Below the pieces are notes generated by a model. It saw only the letters and a program-made list of their open reading frames with translations. It had not been told where the DNA came from and searched no databases. 64,000 nt of DNA from Pyxicephalus adspersus (Eukaryota; Chordata; Amphibia; Anura; Pyxicephalidae), in NCBI RefSeq assembly GCF_032062135.1, contig NC_092859.1, forward strand, positions 24,359,455 through 24,423,454, in the 5' to 3' direction. A program made the position numbers and the translations under genes. Each line of letters begins with the position of its first letter. Position 1 is the stretch's first letter. Below are positions 11,893-24,397 of the stretch, one piece after another.

Positions 11893-12576
11893 AGTATTAG
11901 GGGAAGTTTTTGTAACTCAAAGTAAAAAAAAAACTGTATGGGAAAATCGCAAGCTTTTAAAAAAGATTGCCCTTGGGACATTTTGGTTTATATGACAAAA
12001 ATTAAATTTGTGCTGCAAAATGAACCTTGTAAAAAAATATTTTAGTGGTTTCCTGAGATCTGAACTTTTCAAAGTTTCCTCCATGGTAAAATGGCAGAGA
12101 ATGATTGGTGTAAAATGATATAATAATGTACAAGAAAGAGAAACATACATTGAAATAATTAATATACCATATGGAATAATAAATATGAGAGGAACACTGT
12201 GATCAATGATTATTATATAAAGTAGTGCAGGCTAATGAATGAGATATATAATTACATAAGGCCATGGGATTCTTTTAAAGGGTGACCCTATCTCAGGAAT
12301 GTGCTCTTGTGTTGTCACTCCAATATAGGAGTCTACTCTATAGGAGTCTTTCCATGGAGACTACAAGTGACACGCATTATGCAGACATGGTCCACTGTTG
12401 TCACCATCAACAAACCCACCCTAAAGCCCAGTACAGATGTCTCTGGATACAGTGGTGGCATAGCTAATAATGGCCGCTGTGCAGAACTAATATGGGCCCT
12501 CACTGAACTGATGATGGCTGAGAAGGGTCCGGGGCCCTGAGACTACAACCATTCATGTCAGGTGACATTTGACAGG

Positions 12577-12867
12577 TGGGCACGCCTCTCTCCGCCCACA
12601 GCCCAGGTGATTATGCGCTTAGTACCGCCCTCGGGACACGCCTTACATAGTATAACGCACAGGACACGCCCACCCTGTGCAGGACACGCCCCTCCCGCTT
12701 AAGATACCCTATAAATACATAATACAACGCAGGAATATACAGCACAGGGCGTGTCTTGCACAGGGTGAGGCGTGTCCTGTATACCTTGCAGGGCGTGTCC
12801 TGCAGGGTGATAGTGGGCGATACTAAGCGCGTAATCACCTGAGCTGTGGGCGGAGAGAGGCGTACCC
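12577..12867. repeat. ~290-bp inverted repeat upstream of DCP1B
   Basis: The left arm (12577-12630, with CGCCTCTCTCCGCCCACAGC and GGTGATTATGCGCTTAGTA) is repeated inverted at 12814-12867. Inside the arms, GGACACGCCC is repeated on the left side and its complement GGGCGTGTCC on the right, so pairing can extend inward. The centre holds a TATAAATA sequence at 12710-12717. It ends about 155 bp before the DCP1B start codon. GGGCGTG-type motifs resemble KLF/SP zinc-finger sites; that role is inference. It may be a foldback transposon. Confidence 0.85.
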
Positions 12868-13023
12868 GATGCGCATCTCTCCGCAGGGAGAGGGCGGGGC
12901 GCTGCTCGCCTATTTCTCTTAGAAACGATCCTTTCCTTTCCACTTGGTTGTCATGACGACGCCTTTCGGCGCTCCGCTCTTTTCCCTGTTCGGCGCTCTC
13001 TTACGCGTGTCTGGCTGGGGAAA
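12868..13023 (+). promoter_or_regulatory. DCP1B: DCP1B proximal promoter / 5' UTR
   Basis: GC-rich, CpG-rich and TATA-less, with a GC box (GGGCGGGGC at about 12892) and several CGCC/GGCGC motifs (12959-13000), directly before the start codon. This is the usual layout of a housekeeping promoter. The transcription start is not determinable by eye. Confidence 0.65.
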
Positions 13024-13164
13024 ATGGCGGCCTCCGGCGGTAGTGGTGGCCCTCGGGATATCAGCCTGGCAGCTCTGCGTAGACAAGACCCGTACATTCA
13101 GAGTATCGTAGACGTGGCCAGCCAGGTTGCTCTCTACACTTTTAGTCCCCGGGTCAACGAGTGG
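13024..13164 (+). CDS. DCP1B: DCP1B exon 1
   Basis: Encodes residues 1-47, from MAASGGSGGPRDISLAALRR to VNEW, the first part of the EVH1-like domain. Donor TGG|GTGAGT, phase 0. Confidence 0.96.
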
Positions 13165-13744
13165 GTGAGTTCCCGCCGGCGAAGAAATCTAACTCCCCTC
13201 AGAAGGGTTTATATGTTATTATGGAGTATAGAAGGCACCTCCAGTGCAGTAACCATAGGCAACCATCCTGTGCTGATAAAGTAAATGCTAAGTTGGTTGC
13301 CGTGGTTACTGACGAGCCTCCCCACAGACACACTGTTATTATACATTGATAGAGCACTGACATATTCCATAACGCTGTACAGAAAACACTGAGCCACTGA
13401 CATCAGTCTCTGCACCAGAGGAGCTTACACTCTAATGCCCCAGCCTTCCATAGTCTCATGCATTAGGTGTTCTGTAATCCTATTTACTTCCCCAGCCTTT
13501 GGATCACTTTGTCTGTCATGGGAACTTTCTAGTAAGGTGAAACATTTACAGAGGGTAAAAAATGGTTTATTAGTAGATCATACCAAACCCAGCACCCCCC
13601 ATCACACCGATTCATGTGTGGGGTGTCATGTGGTGGGTCCAGCACTGCTTCAATAGTGCCTCCTATTGTTCACACCCATAAATACTTCTTGTTAAGTCAA
13701 TCAAAATGATAAATATCAATCTTAGTCAAGTGTGTGTGTGTATA

Positions 13745-13787
<43 letters not shown>

Positions 13788-15252
13788 TTTATTTCTTATG
13801 AATCTACCTAGAAAGCAGCAAAGGGTGCAATATTCACCTTTTCAACATATTTCCTGTGCTAGGGTGACAATGCTAAGTAATCATCCTGTATCTATAGAGA
13901 AGCAGCATTGTCAACCTAGTACATTACTATGGGACCCCCCCCCCCCCAACTCTATAATTTATAAGGAAGGTGTTCTCGAAGCCTCATACAAAGCTGGGAA
14001 CACTAATCACAGGAAGTTAGTAGCTCACCCGATTTCTGTAAGGCTAACAAGATTGTTAGATTACTTGTGCCATGAAAAAGTTGTTTGGTTACTCATGTGT
14101 TTTTTTTGTTTTGTTTTGTTTTTTTATAGGAAAAGACAGAAGTGGAGGGTACATTGTTTGTGCACAGCAGGTGGGAATGATGTTTTGTATGTCATATGTT
14201 ATTTGTAACCTTTGCAGTGAGCAGTCATCTAATTGTAGGCCACTATATCTCCCAGCATTCTAGCTGCTTACAGGCTCAGATGTATCAGAGAAATGTGTAT
14301 TCTTACTTTAGTCTTGATGTGGCTTATGTGTAGACATGTGCAGATATTCAGTATGAAACTTTGCCCCTGTGCAGAGCTTCCTGTAGTAAAGACTGGCTGC
14401 CGGCGCTCCCTCTCTGCCCTGTGCGGGGTGGCTGGCCGGCGCTCCCTCTCTGCCCTGTGCGGGGTGGCTGGCCGGCGCTCCCTCTCTGCCCTGCTGCCCT
14501 GTGCGGGGTGGCTGGCGGGCGCTCCCTCTCTGCCCTGTGCGGGGTGGCTGGCGGGCGCTCCCTCTCTGCCCTGTGCGGGGTGGCTGGCGGACGCTCCCTC
14601 TCTGCCCTGTGCGGGGTGGCTGGCGGACGCTCCCACTCTGCCCTGTGCGGGGTGGCTGGCCGGTGCTCCCTCTCTGCCCTGTAGCAGCCCCTGTATTGTG
14701 ACCCAACTCTTCAGTAACCACCCAAAAACAGCCGGGTGGTGTGCCTAGCTAAAAGGGCCTGGGGAGAACACTGGTTTTTACCTGTCTGATTGCCACCCAG
14801 CTGTCAAGTTTGCTGAGCTGTGCATGCAGCAATACTAGTTTCCCAGCACGTGCCTGGAATAAATGAACTCCTGCGCACCATCAGCACGGCCAATAAAGAT
14901 GGCCAAAGATGTCTACAGGAAGGAATATGGTGAGTAAGCTACCTAATTTTAGGGTCCAAAACATTAAATAGTGACCCATTCCTCATCTTTGCCACATTTT
15001 GCTAATACAATAAAAGTAATAAATCACTTGTGGAAGCAAGTTTCCAAGGTATGTTTGTGCAACCCGGTGGAGGGTGACACTATGAACAGTGAGATCCTGG
15101 GTTTGTAAAGTAATCCTGTTTTCTTGTTAAAAGATGCTCCAGCACAGTTTTGAGATTTGAGATCCTGAGTGTTTCCAGGATCCCGCCTAAAGGATTGTGA
15201 AGTCATGCCTGCCTAGTTGCTGTTGCAGGAAGCCAGATATTGGGTATATTAG

Positions 15253-15297
<45 letters not shown>

Positions 15298-18200
15298 CTG
15301 ATTGGCTTGTCCATCAACTTTCTATGAGATGATTCTTTACAAAAGTCCCCTGTCTGTCAGTTATGGAGATCGCAGCAACTGTTCCTTCTTTTTGTCCTGT
15401 ATGGATTGTATTGTGGGCTAGGAAGAGATAACTTACATATATCTAAATACTTGCAGCAGATCATCAAAGTGAATGTATTTCTCATTGCTTCTTTATATCA
15501 CATTCCTGCAGATCTGCCTCCCCCAAACATGGCTTTACTATCATGAACCGTCTAAGCATGGAAAACCGCACAGAACCCATAACAAAAGATCTGGATTTTC
15601 AGGTGCAAGATCCCTTTCTACTGTACAAGAATGCCCGATGTGAGTATGAGGCCAGCCTATCAAATTGCATTTCTGTTTTTGGTATATACACCTAAAGCTT
15701 ATCTAAACTAAAGAACATAAATTAAATATATTTCAGCCTTTCAGCTGTGATGGCTGCATTTGTTTTCTATTTTTTTTTCCTTTATTCCCCATTGTACTGT
15801 ATCAGTGGAGGTGCAATGTTGTCACCTTAGGGCAGGACTGCAGAAACCACTTCCTTTCCTCATCTCCATAAGACAGGCAGAGAGCACAGAAGTTTTCTAT
15901 ATTTTTGACTGAATCAATTTTTTTCTCTTTTGCATTAATTGGTCGGATATATCAAAATGATTTTGTTGGTGTTTATGGACCTAAATTTAAGTTTGTCTCT
16001 TTACTGTTTAGCGTACAAAAGTGTTTAACAAGACACCAATCTTTCTAATATTGTGAACCTTTCATGGTCTGTTTATTGTTCGTTTTTTCTATATATTTAC
16101 AGCAATTGTAGTTTGTAGAAGATAAATTATTACAAAAGAACTTATCCAGAGATATCCATCATCTTAGAAGTACAATAAGAGCTGGCGCATTTTTCACTGC
16201 AGGATGATATATTGTAGTTGGATAAACAGGTAATAAGAAAGATATAAGTATGCATTGTAGGACAAGTGTGTTGTAATATAGGTTTGGGTCCAAGGCCAAT
16301 GAGTTAGGTAATTTTTCTTGGAGGGGGTCATCAGCAGCAGCTTTCACATTTCTGTGTCAATCAGATCCCCCAACAAAGGTAATCTCTGGATAACCAATAA
16401 CAGGTTGTCATTACCCAAGAAGCACAGCTAGATGTCTCCAGGACCCTGAGCAGCCCTCCATCACATCTTGTGTATTTACAGCACCCCTCATCCCTCCAGT
16501 AGCCATGTTCTAACTATTGATGTAGAAATTATCCTTTTCAGAGTTGAATGCTGATGATGAGCTACCACGGATCCTTTCTCCCCCGCACCCACCCCACCAT
16601 TAGCTGCCTCTGCTTGTGTGTTGGATCTGTTACTGTTAAGACACAGGCCTAATGACTTGTGGATGTTCAGCTCAGCATAGGACAGCAATCAAAGCGATCG
16701 ATATGGCAGCATTTACAGAGGGAGGATTCTTCCAGCTGAGATGTAACAGAGATGATGAGTTTAATAAGTGTATGGAAGTCCAGACACCAAGATCTCGTAT
16801 ATTCTCTAAACTTTCAGCTTAAAATTTAAATGTCATTTTAAATAGATCTTTTTGGAACGTGTAGCTTTTTATATAATGCCTGCTAATCCTGCCATGATGA
16901 TGGTTCTTGTTGATGCACAAATGTCCCTCCTGTATATCACTTTGGGCATACAAGTTTCGCACACATTACACAGGCACAGACCATAAAAATGTAGACACCT
17001 TTCAATGCCATTTGTTTGTTCTGTGCTGATCACATAAACAGAAAGTAATATTTCTGGTCTGTAAAATTTTAACGCAAAAACCCCTGACCAACTGAACAAA
17101 TACAAAATATTTTACTGGATTCTTTTTAGATACTAGTATTGCTTAGTGTAATTTTGTCTTTAAAGCTGAACTCCAGCAAGAAATAATAAATAACACATTG
17201 TTTTCAAAGTGTATATGTTCACCAGAGCTCAAAATGGGAAAGGGACAAACGGCACATTGTTCAATCAGTTGTGCTGTAGTGCTTACCATCTGACATGCTA
17301 ATATGATAAGAGCTCAGGAAGAAGAACTCATCAGTTGTCTTCTCCCTACACTCTTTGGTCTCAGGCTGAGGAAAGAACAAGACCTGTGCAGGACAGAAAA
17401 ATCAGGTTTCCTGCCAGATAAGGCTGAGCTGTGTGGCAGTACTGTGTAAATTTGTGGCAGGTAAAACCTCTCTCGATTGTATAATTCATCTTTGTATTTA
17501 GCAGTTTGTCTGGAGTTTAGCTTTAAAATTCTAAACAGAACGTCAACTTAGTTTTTACTGCAGGGACTGCTCCTGGGAGACAGACGCCCACTGACAGCAG
17601 CAGAACCGCCCCATCCAGGGATCCACCAGCTGCCTTGCGGAGTCACAGTTATAATTATTGAAAGCAGGAATTAAGTATAGGGGAATACACCAAGACACTC
17701 GCCCTGTGCGGCTCAAAATCATTATCCAGTATCTCACTGTGAATGCAGAACCCCTGTCACATAATATATGTTCCTCAGGATTTTACAGACACGCAGTAAA
17801 TTGCTACTTTAAAGGGATGTGGACATTCTCAACCATTTTAATATAATTTAAAGTGGACGTTTTGTATTTTTGCAAATCACATGATCAATTGCCTGATATA
17901 TCACGCTATACAGGAACTGTAAAAATGTTTCAGAAAAGCTCCAGTTTTTATCATTTAACATCCATCCTTGAACTTCAGTCTGGGGTTATGCCTAGGCTGA
18001 GATGATGTCATTAGTCTGCTGCAGGCAGGAGGAAGCATTTTCTCAGTCTTAGGCTATGTACATGGGTGGGAATAATCTGACATGTGTCAGATTATTCCCA
18101 CCCGATAATTGCCTCAGGGCTGATAACGGAAGAGAATCTGGCATGTGCACGTCCGACGTCGCTCATGAATCCGTCCTGGCGGATCCACAAATTACAAAGG

Positions 18201-21200
18201 ATGGTAATGGAAATAAAGGGGAAAGTGCGCCGTGGGGTGCAGCTCCGGTTCAGAGCTTTGTTTATGCATCGGTCAGTCTTTTATCATTGGAAAGGATCGA
18301 AAAAGATCCCCAGTCGTCATAATGGGGGGTAACTTTGATCTCTAATAGAAGTAATGACCCCTGGAAGTGTTACACTGACACAATACTGACCATGCTGCAC
18401 TGCTTTATTAGTTCTTTGTCAGTGATAGTCTGCTAGTCAGGTAGGACAAACTGAAAGAAAGACATGTGTGGCTCAGCTCTATCTCAGCATTTGTTGGCTT
18501 TTTGTGCAAAGAGTGACCAGTAAGTGGATATCCACAATCTGATGCAGTAAAAACATAGATACATGCAAGAATGTGAAAGTTATTAAAATTACTTTCTACA
18601 GACATTAAAAAAAATATTTATATTGGCTGAAAATTGTGTGTATGTAAATTTGAATAAACCAAACCACCTCTCTGTAGGAAACTGGATGATTCATTATTAA
18701 ATGGATCTTCTTAGTACATACATGTCAGAGTCCTACAGCGTGACAGAATTTATTTGCACTTTCCTACTCAGCAAGTTGAAGAGGCACGAACAATTTATTT
18801 ATTTTTATAAGCTGATGTGAAAATTGCTGTGAGGTGTCCTGGGAGAAGGAATGTACAGAATTGTACACAGTGTAACATTTTAGTTTCTATCCTCTACATT
18901 AAAGTAAAAGCAATCCCACAATGCCACACAGATTCCTTTAAAAGCCAATTAAATATGTCAATTAAAAAAAGAAAATATTCTAAACGCTAAAAAAAGGATA
19001 AACGCTAAAAAAAGGATAATATTACATACATGTGCAATCAAACTTAACTAGGCATAGTATTCCCTGACATCAGTCCATTAAGTCTGGCCAGAAAAGTCTT
19101 CTCCTCTAGTTAATTGTCCTAATAGGTAAAGCCCGGTGTGTATTCAGTTTAAGTTGGATAAATACATTCTAATCACATCAAAACTGAACCTGCTCAATGT
19201 CTTACAGATTTGGTTTGTTTGGAAAGCAGTCGCAGCTTGAGTAGAAAAGCCTTTCCCCTGCCACAGTGCTGGAGGAAAGTGCCCTTGCTATCAGTGTAGA
19301 AGCAGTGGACTGCACAGGTCTGCACATTGTCTTGCTAAGTCAGAGCTTTTCAAGCAGTGGGAAGCCTGAGCTTTGTTGATCGAAGAACTACAGGTCAAAC
19401 TTAGCAGATGGATATTGAGCCCCGCTGCAGACAAATAACAAGAGTCCTTTTCTACTGTGTGCTGGCGGTGGCAAGTTTTTACTACTTCCTAAACTAAACA
19501 AACAGTGGGACTTTGTACATAATTTGTTTTTTTTTTGGGGGGGGTGTCAATGTCCCAAACATAACTCTAAATTTATATTTACTTGACATAGCAGGCACAA
19601 GTATTTTTTTCAGCTCCATTTCTGTCTAAAATGCCATGACCATCCCCCCCCCCCCCCCTCTGTCTTCCTGTCCCAGAAACTGCAGCTCACTGTAAGATGG
19701 TCACAGTTCTGTCCATTCAAAAAGAAGTGGCCAGGACTGGATGTTGCCAGGTGCTCACTGACAAGCTGCAGTCCCGGTCTGTATTGAAAATGATTATAGC
19801 CAATCCCCTTGCAGCATTTTGTTCCACTGTAGGGGCAGGCTCACTCCTTCCTGCAAATCATGTGATCTGCACATCTGGCACCTTGCCTTCTTAACCAGCA
19901 CCTGCACATTTGACAGCTGACAGCAGTGAAGCTCTGATTCATTCCATATGGGGCTGCCGCAGGGAGATGCTACCATGCGGCGGTTCCTGGCGTGAGTAAG
20001 CTGTAAGCATACGTAAACCTAGCCTCATGGAAGCAGGGGCAGCCTACAGGAGGGTGGGAGTGCTCAGAATTCAGCATTAGATGGACTTTAATGACAAGAA
20101 CAAGAGGTCTTTGTGGAACATACCAATAATGAAATGCTGCAGCACATATATTTTTATTTTTTTTTTGGTAAAAGGTGCACAAATCCATGTATGGGTACCC
20201 TTAGAAAGAAGAAATTGTGCAGCCATAGAATTAAACCCTTTTTTTGTTTACATGTAATTATGGCTTTTACTGACAGCAGAGCCCCCAGCAGGATTCAGAT
20301 GTCACAAGGCACAGAGCAAGCCCGCACAAAAAAATGTTAGGCCGAATACACACACAGTTCCTAACTGATTTCTTGATTTTCAACTTTGACAAATTCCCAG
20401 CATCCTCTGATTACCAGTTCTGATGTATGGAAATTTTTAAGTGTAATTATCAGCTTCAGGAATTCACTTTACATGGGAAGTAATTATTTGGACATGTCAG
20501 GGAAGAGATTGTTGGACAATAGGAGACAACTATGGAAATCCAAGCTGTAGTCTGTAATCTAATGGAACTGATGGGATGTGTATCCAAAAGGGAAACAATT
20601 CAGACGATTGGTTGTTTTGAAAACATCCAACATCTGAATTCCCTTACTCAAACTTTATATTCCAACTTTATATGCCTGTCTAAACATATCTAGAGTTAAG
20701 TATCCCCTCTTAAGCCTAAACAGAACTGTAATATGTTGCAGCTTATCAGTCTCTAAATGTAATAGCTGTATTAGTAATATTATTCTAAGCTTTATTTTTC
20801 TTTCTTGTTCTATCATGACAACACTGAATAAATTGTATCTATGCAGAATCAGAGTTGTCACATCAGAGCAAGACTGGAGAGCATCCCCCGCCCCATCCTC
20901 CATACACTAACATACACTTACATTAAAGGGGAGTTTACAGATCAGAATTCAGAAAGTTAATAACATTGGTTTTAGGTCAATAAAATGTTACAAGCACACT
21001 TGATCAGGTTCAGTAGGTATTTTCTGTGCTTTCAGAATAGCATGAGCATGGAAAACAAATGCCACCACCAAATATAAGGGCTAGTATGCTATACAATTGT
21101 TCCTGGGTTTAGAAACACTTTAATGTACAGGTTAAAAGGTATGATTTTCAGAACTGGTTCTTAATATATAAAAAGACATTGTTCTTAATATATTAAATAA

Positions 21201-24200
21201 CAGTTTATGTGTAAGTTTTCCTTGAACCACCCTAGTTTTTTTTTTAAAGGTAGGTTTGTTAATTTGAGTATTTCAAATAATGAAATGGAGCACCAAACTA
21301 AGCAGAATACCCCCTAAGGGGTCATATTTTAGGTTCTGAGGGACAGCTCTACCTTTTTCCAAAACCATTTTGAGCATCCCGCTGTAGGTAAGGAAACCTA
21401 GAAACACTATTGGAAAGCCCAGGCAGCAGCTATAAAGCAATTTAGAACTCTGCAACACATTTAGTGCCACACATGGTCAAAAGAACATTAAAACACCAGT
21501 TTCACATGTCTGTCATATATCGCCAAAAAAAACGTATATAATTACACCTTACCTCCTGGAGCTACATGAACATAGTCCATCTCCGTCTCGGAGACAACGT
21601 TGCCCTTCCAGAAGACGCTGGGCCGTGGAGCCATGTCCTTGGGCATAGGCTTGTAAGAGGCCGTGGCCTGACGGATGAGTGTGTGAAACATGTTGGTTTT
21701 TCTTTCTGCCCTCGGCACTTCATACAAACAAACCTCAGGCTTTCCTCTCCAATGGAGAGCAGAAATGATTCTCAAGTTCAGTAGGATTTGGCAGAAGCCC
21801 CCATGCCTTGGATATCGGGCTCACTAAGTTTTCTGTAATCTGCTTCTCTAGATTTCTAGCTTCCTCTGCCCCCTGCTCAGCTCCAGTCCTGTCTAGTGGA
21901 GTTTTACTGATTATGACTTGCAGGGAGATTGACTTTGTCTGGCTGTCACTCGGCCACTTCACAGTGTCAAATATGCTCCTGTATTCTGTCTCTGTCACCA
22001 GTAGCCCCGATAGAAGCTCTCATGTTGTAGAGAGAAGGGTTTGATAGCAGCGTCCTACAGGGCAAAGACCACTGGCCCGGGCAAGATTGGCTTGGAGAGT
22101 AGCAAATATGGATATCTTACCAGGTGTTTTGGTCACCGTATGTGTTGTGAATTTTTCTGATACTTTGGGTAAAAAAACAAATCCACAAACTAAAAGGATG
22201 GTAAAATTTTATAATATAAATGTAAGGGAAGGCAGATGTTGATGAACAATACAGGTTCAATACAGACTACTAGCAACCTAGTGTTATTGGTGGAATGTTA
22301 AGGGGGAAAAAAGCTGAAAATTGAGAAAACTAATACAGCCATCATATCTGACTAGTAACTGCAATCTTTTACATTATTTTATTTGTTTAGGTAGCCTTTG
22401 ATTTATTTCTTTAGTGTCACCGAAACATGAGAAAAGTTAATGGCACCCTCGGTCTGGGATGTGCTATTCGTTAGTTATTCTGAGGAAGCCTCATCTCTGG
22501 TTTTTTGACCATTGAACCTGGAGCCAGAAGTAAACTTGGCACCCTATCCAGTAGTGTACCACCTGGGAAATTGGACCAGGGGATGCAGCAGTAAGTACAT
22601 CAAATGGCATATCCCAGATAGGGAGTGACTTGTCCTCCTGGCAGGAATTAAGGAGAAATCACCACAATAGGGACACGGACAGAAACAACAGTTTGGAGAT
22701 TGTCAGCCCCAAAAGCTGCAGTTACTAAAGTAATATTTGCATATTCCTGCGATATTATTCTGTCAATCATAAAGGTTCCATTTCTGAATGAATTGTGAAA
22801 CTGCATGTTCCCTGACATTGTAAAGTATTGATTTTAATACTTTTTGGATTGTTGACCTGGAACAAGCATAGATATGGGGAATTCTGAAAAGTTTCCTCTG
22901 AGTCCTTGACTTGATAAAGTCTTTGCAAAGGGCGTCACCAAATCAGATCTTCCTTTCCTCTTCATCCTTGTTCACAGCTGCCCTCAATAATCAGAACTTC
23001 CAGGTATGGAGGAGCAGTTAACCAGCTCCCCTTGACTGTACCAAGCAATGTCATATGAGTGACGTTGTTCATCAAGTCATGTGCAGAATTGGCACCAAAT
23101 CTCTCCATGTGTACTAGGCCTTGGGTGGCTATTTCCAGCATTCTGGATAAAAACAGGTTTTGTTTCCGTGGTTTTCAGTGGCCAGCAGTTATTATATCTG
23201 TTTTTCACACTTGTTATCCGAGTGCAAATGGAATTCGTCCTCCAGTGACTGAGTCCTCCGCACGCCTAGTTCCCGGAGTGTGGCAGAAATGGAACAGCTA
23301 TATTTCTGTCTGGCTTGGCACAAGGTTAGGGGTGCCGATCTGTTAGAAAGAAACCCAAGAGATAATATTTGACATGAGACCGATGTTTATAGATGACTCA
23401 AAACTGCAACGCAAGGGCACGTGTTATGTGCTGATACCCCTATACGGTAAATATGGTGGAGCATTCACATTCTAATCCCAATTTATAAAGTAGCCATAGT
23501 CTGTGCTGCCATGTCAGGGGTAAAATAAGAAAATAAAAATAAGAAAAAAAAAAAAGTAATCTTCAGCTTGTAACTTTTAAAAGTAATCTTCTTTTGTTGG
23601 TAAAATTACTGATTTCAGAATAATCCCTAATGATGAAAAAATTCCTGCCAATGGTGTTCTTTTTCAGGTACTTCCTGTGATAAGGTGACAGCTCTGTGAT
23701 CGTTTTCAGGTCCACGCATTAAACAGTTACCCGTCTTTATATTTTGAACTTTGTAAAGAAAAATTGAATAAATGTAAATGGTCGATAAAATTTCATACAA
23801 GCTTTAACATATAAATATTTAAAAAGTCAATTCCTATACTTTTGCAGCTCACAACATACTGCTTTCCTTGTAGCAGCACTGTCAGCCTGCTGTGTAAGCC
23901 ACTTAACTAATGGGCAACCCAAAAGCAAACTGAAGGAGCTTTCAAGGCAGGCTGACAATGCCGCCGGTATTTGCTAAGCAGTGGTTTAGCGTTGTCAGCA
24001 CGCAGCAGGACGGGCGGCTTTTTAACAGATTCACAGAAACAGATTTGCTTCAGGAAACTGTATACAGTGTGGTGTGATGCTAAATATACTAAAAATATAT
24101 ATTGGGTTTACAAACAAGTTGACAGTTCTAAATTACCTTTCTTCATTGCAGTTTGTATTCATGGGATTTGGTTCTATGACAAAGAAGAATGCCAAAGAAT

Positions 24201-24352
24201 TGCAGAACTCATAAAAAAGTAAGGAAATAATTTTTTTGTTTTATCAATTTTGGAAACAAAAGACAGAATATTTTAGAATTACTCACTGGATTTGTGAATT
24301 GCTGTGGCACCCCAGTGGTGAACAGAAGCTTTGGGGTAAATCTATATATTGG

Positions 24353-24397
<45 letters not shown>

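Larger units (their letters stand above)
15640..24151. other. DCP1B intron 3 (8.5 kb), host of the CACNA1C first exon
   Basis: The largest DCP1B intron. It contains a TTAA-type MITE (17158-17527), dispersed repeats (17870-18055, 18045-18320), a C14 run at about 19646, the antisense CACNA1C exon 1a and its upstream sequence (21553 to about 22100), and a repeat copy near 22600. The rest shows no exon I can support on either strand. Confidence 0.8.

Noticed and set aside
14268..14748. Overlapping open frames of 100-150 codons on both strands with 12-residue repeats
   Set aside because: They are produced by the 36-bp minisatellite; no start context, domain or splice support.
1..21552. Further CACNA1C exons (exon 1b, exon 2) on the minus strand
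   Set aside because: I looked for the conserved exon 2 peptide (SNYGSPRP, LSWQAAIDAARQAK) and exon 1b and found neither; they are probably left of the window.
21735..21998. Minus-strand open frame just upstream of CACNA1C exon 1a as a separate protein
   Set aside because: It has no ATG start in frame; better explained as 5' UTR or promoter sequence.
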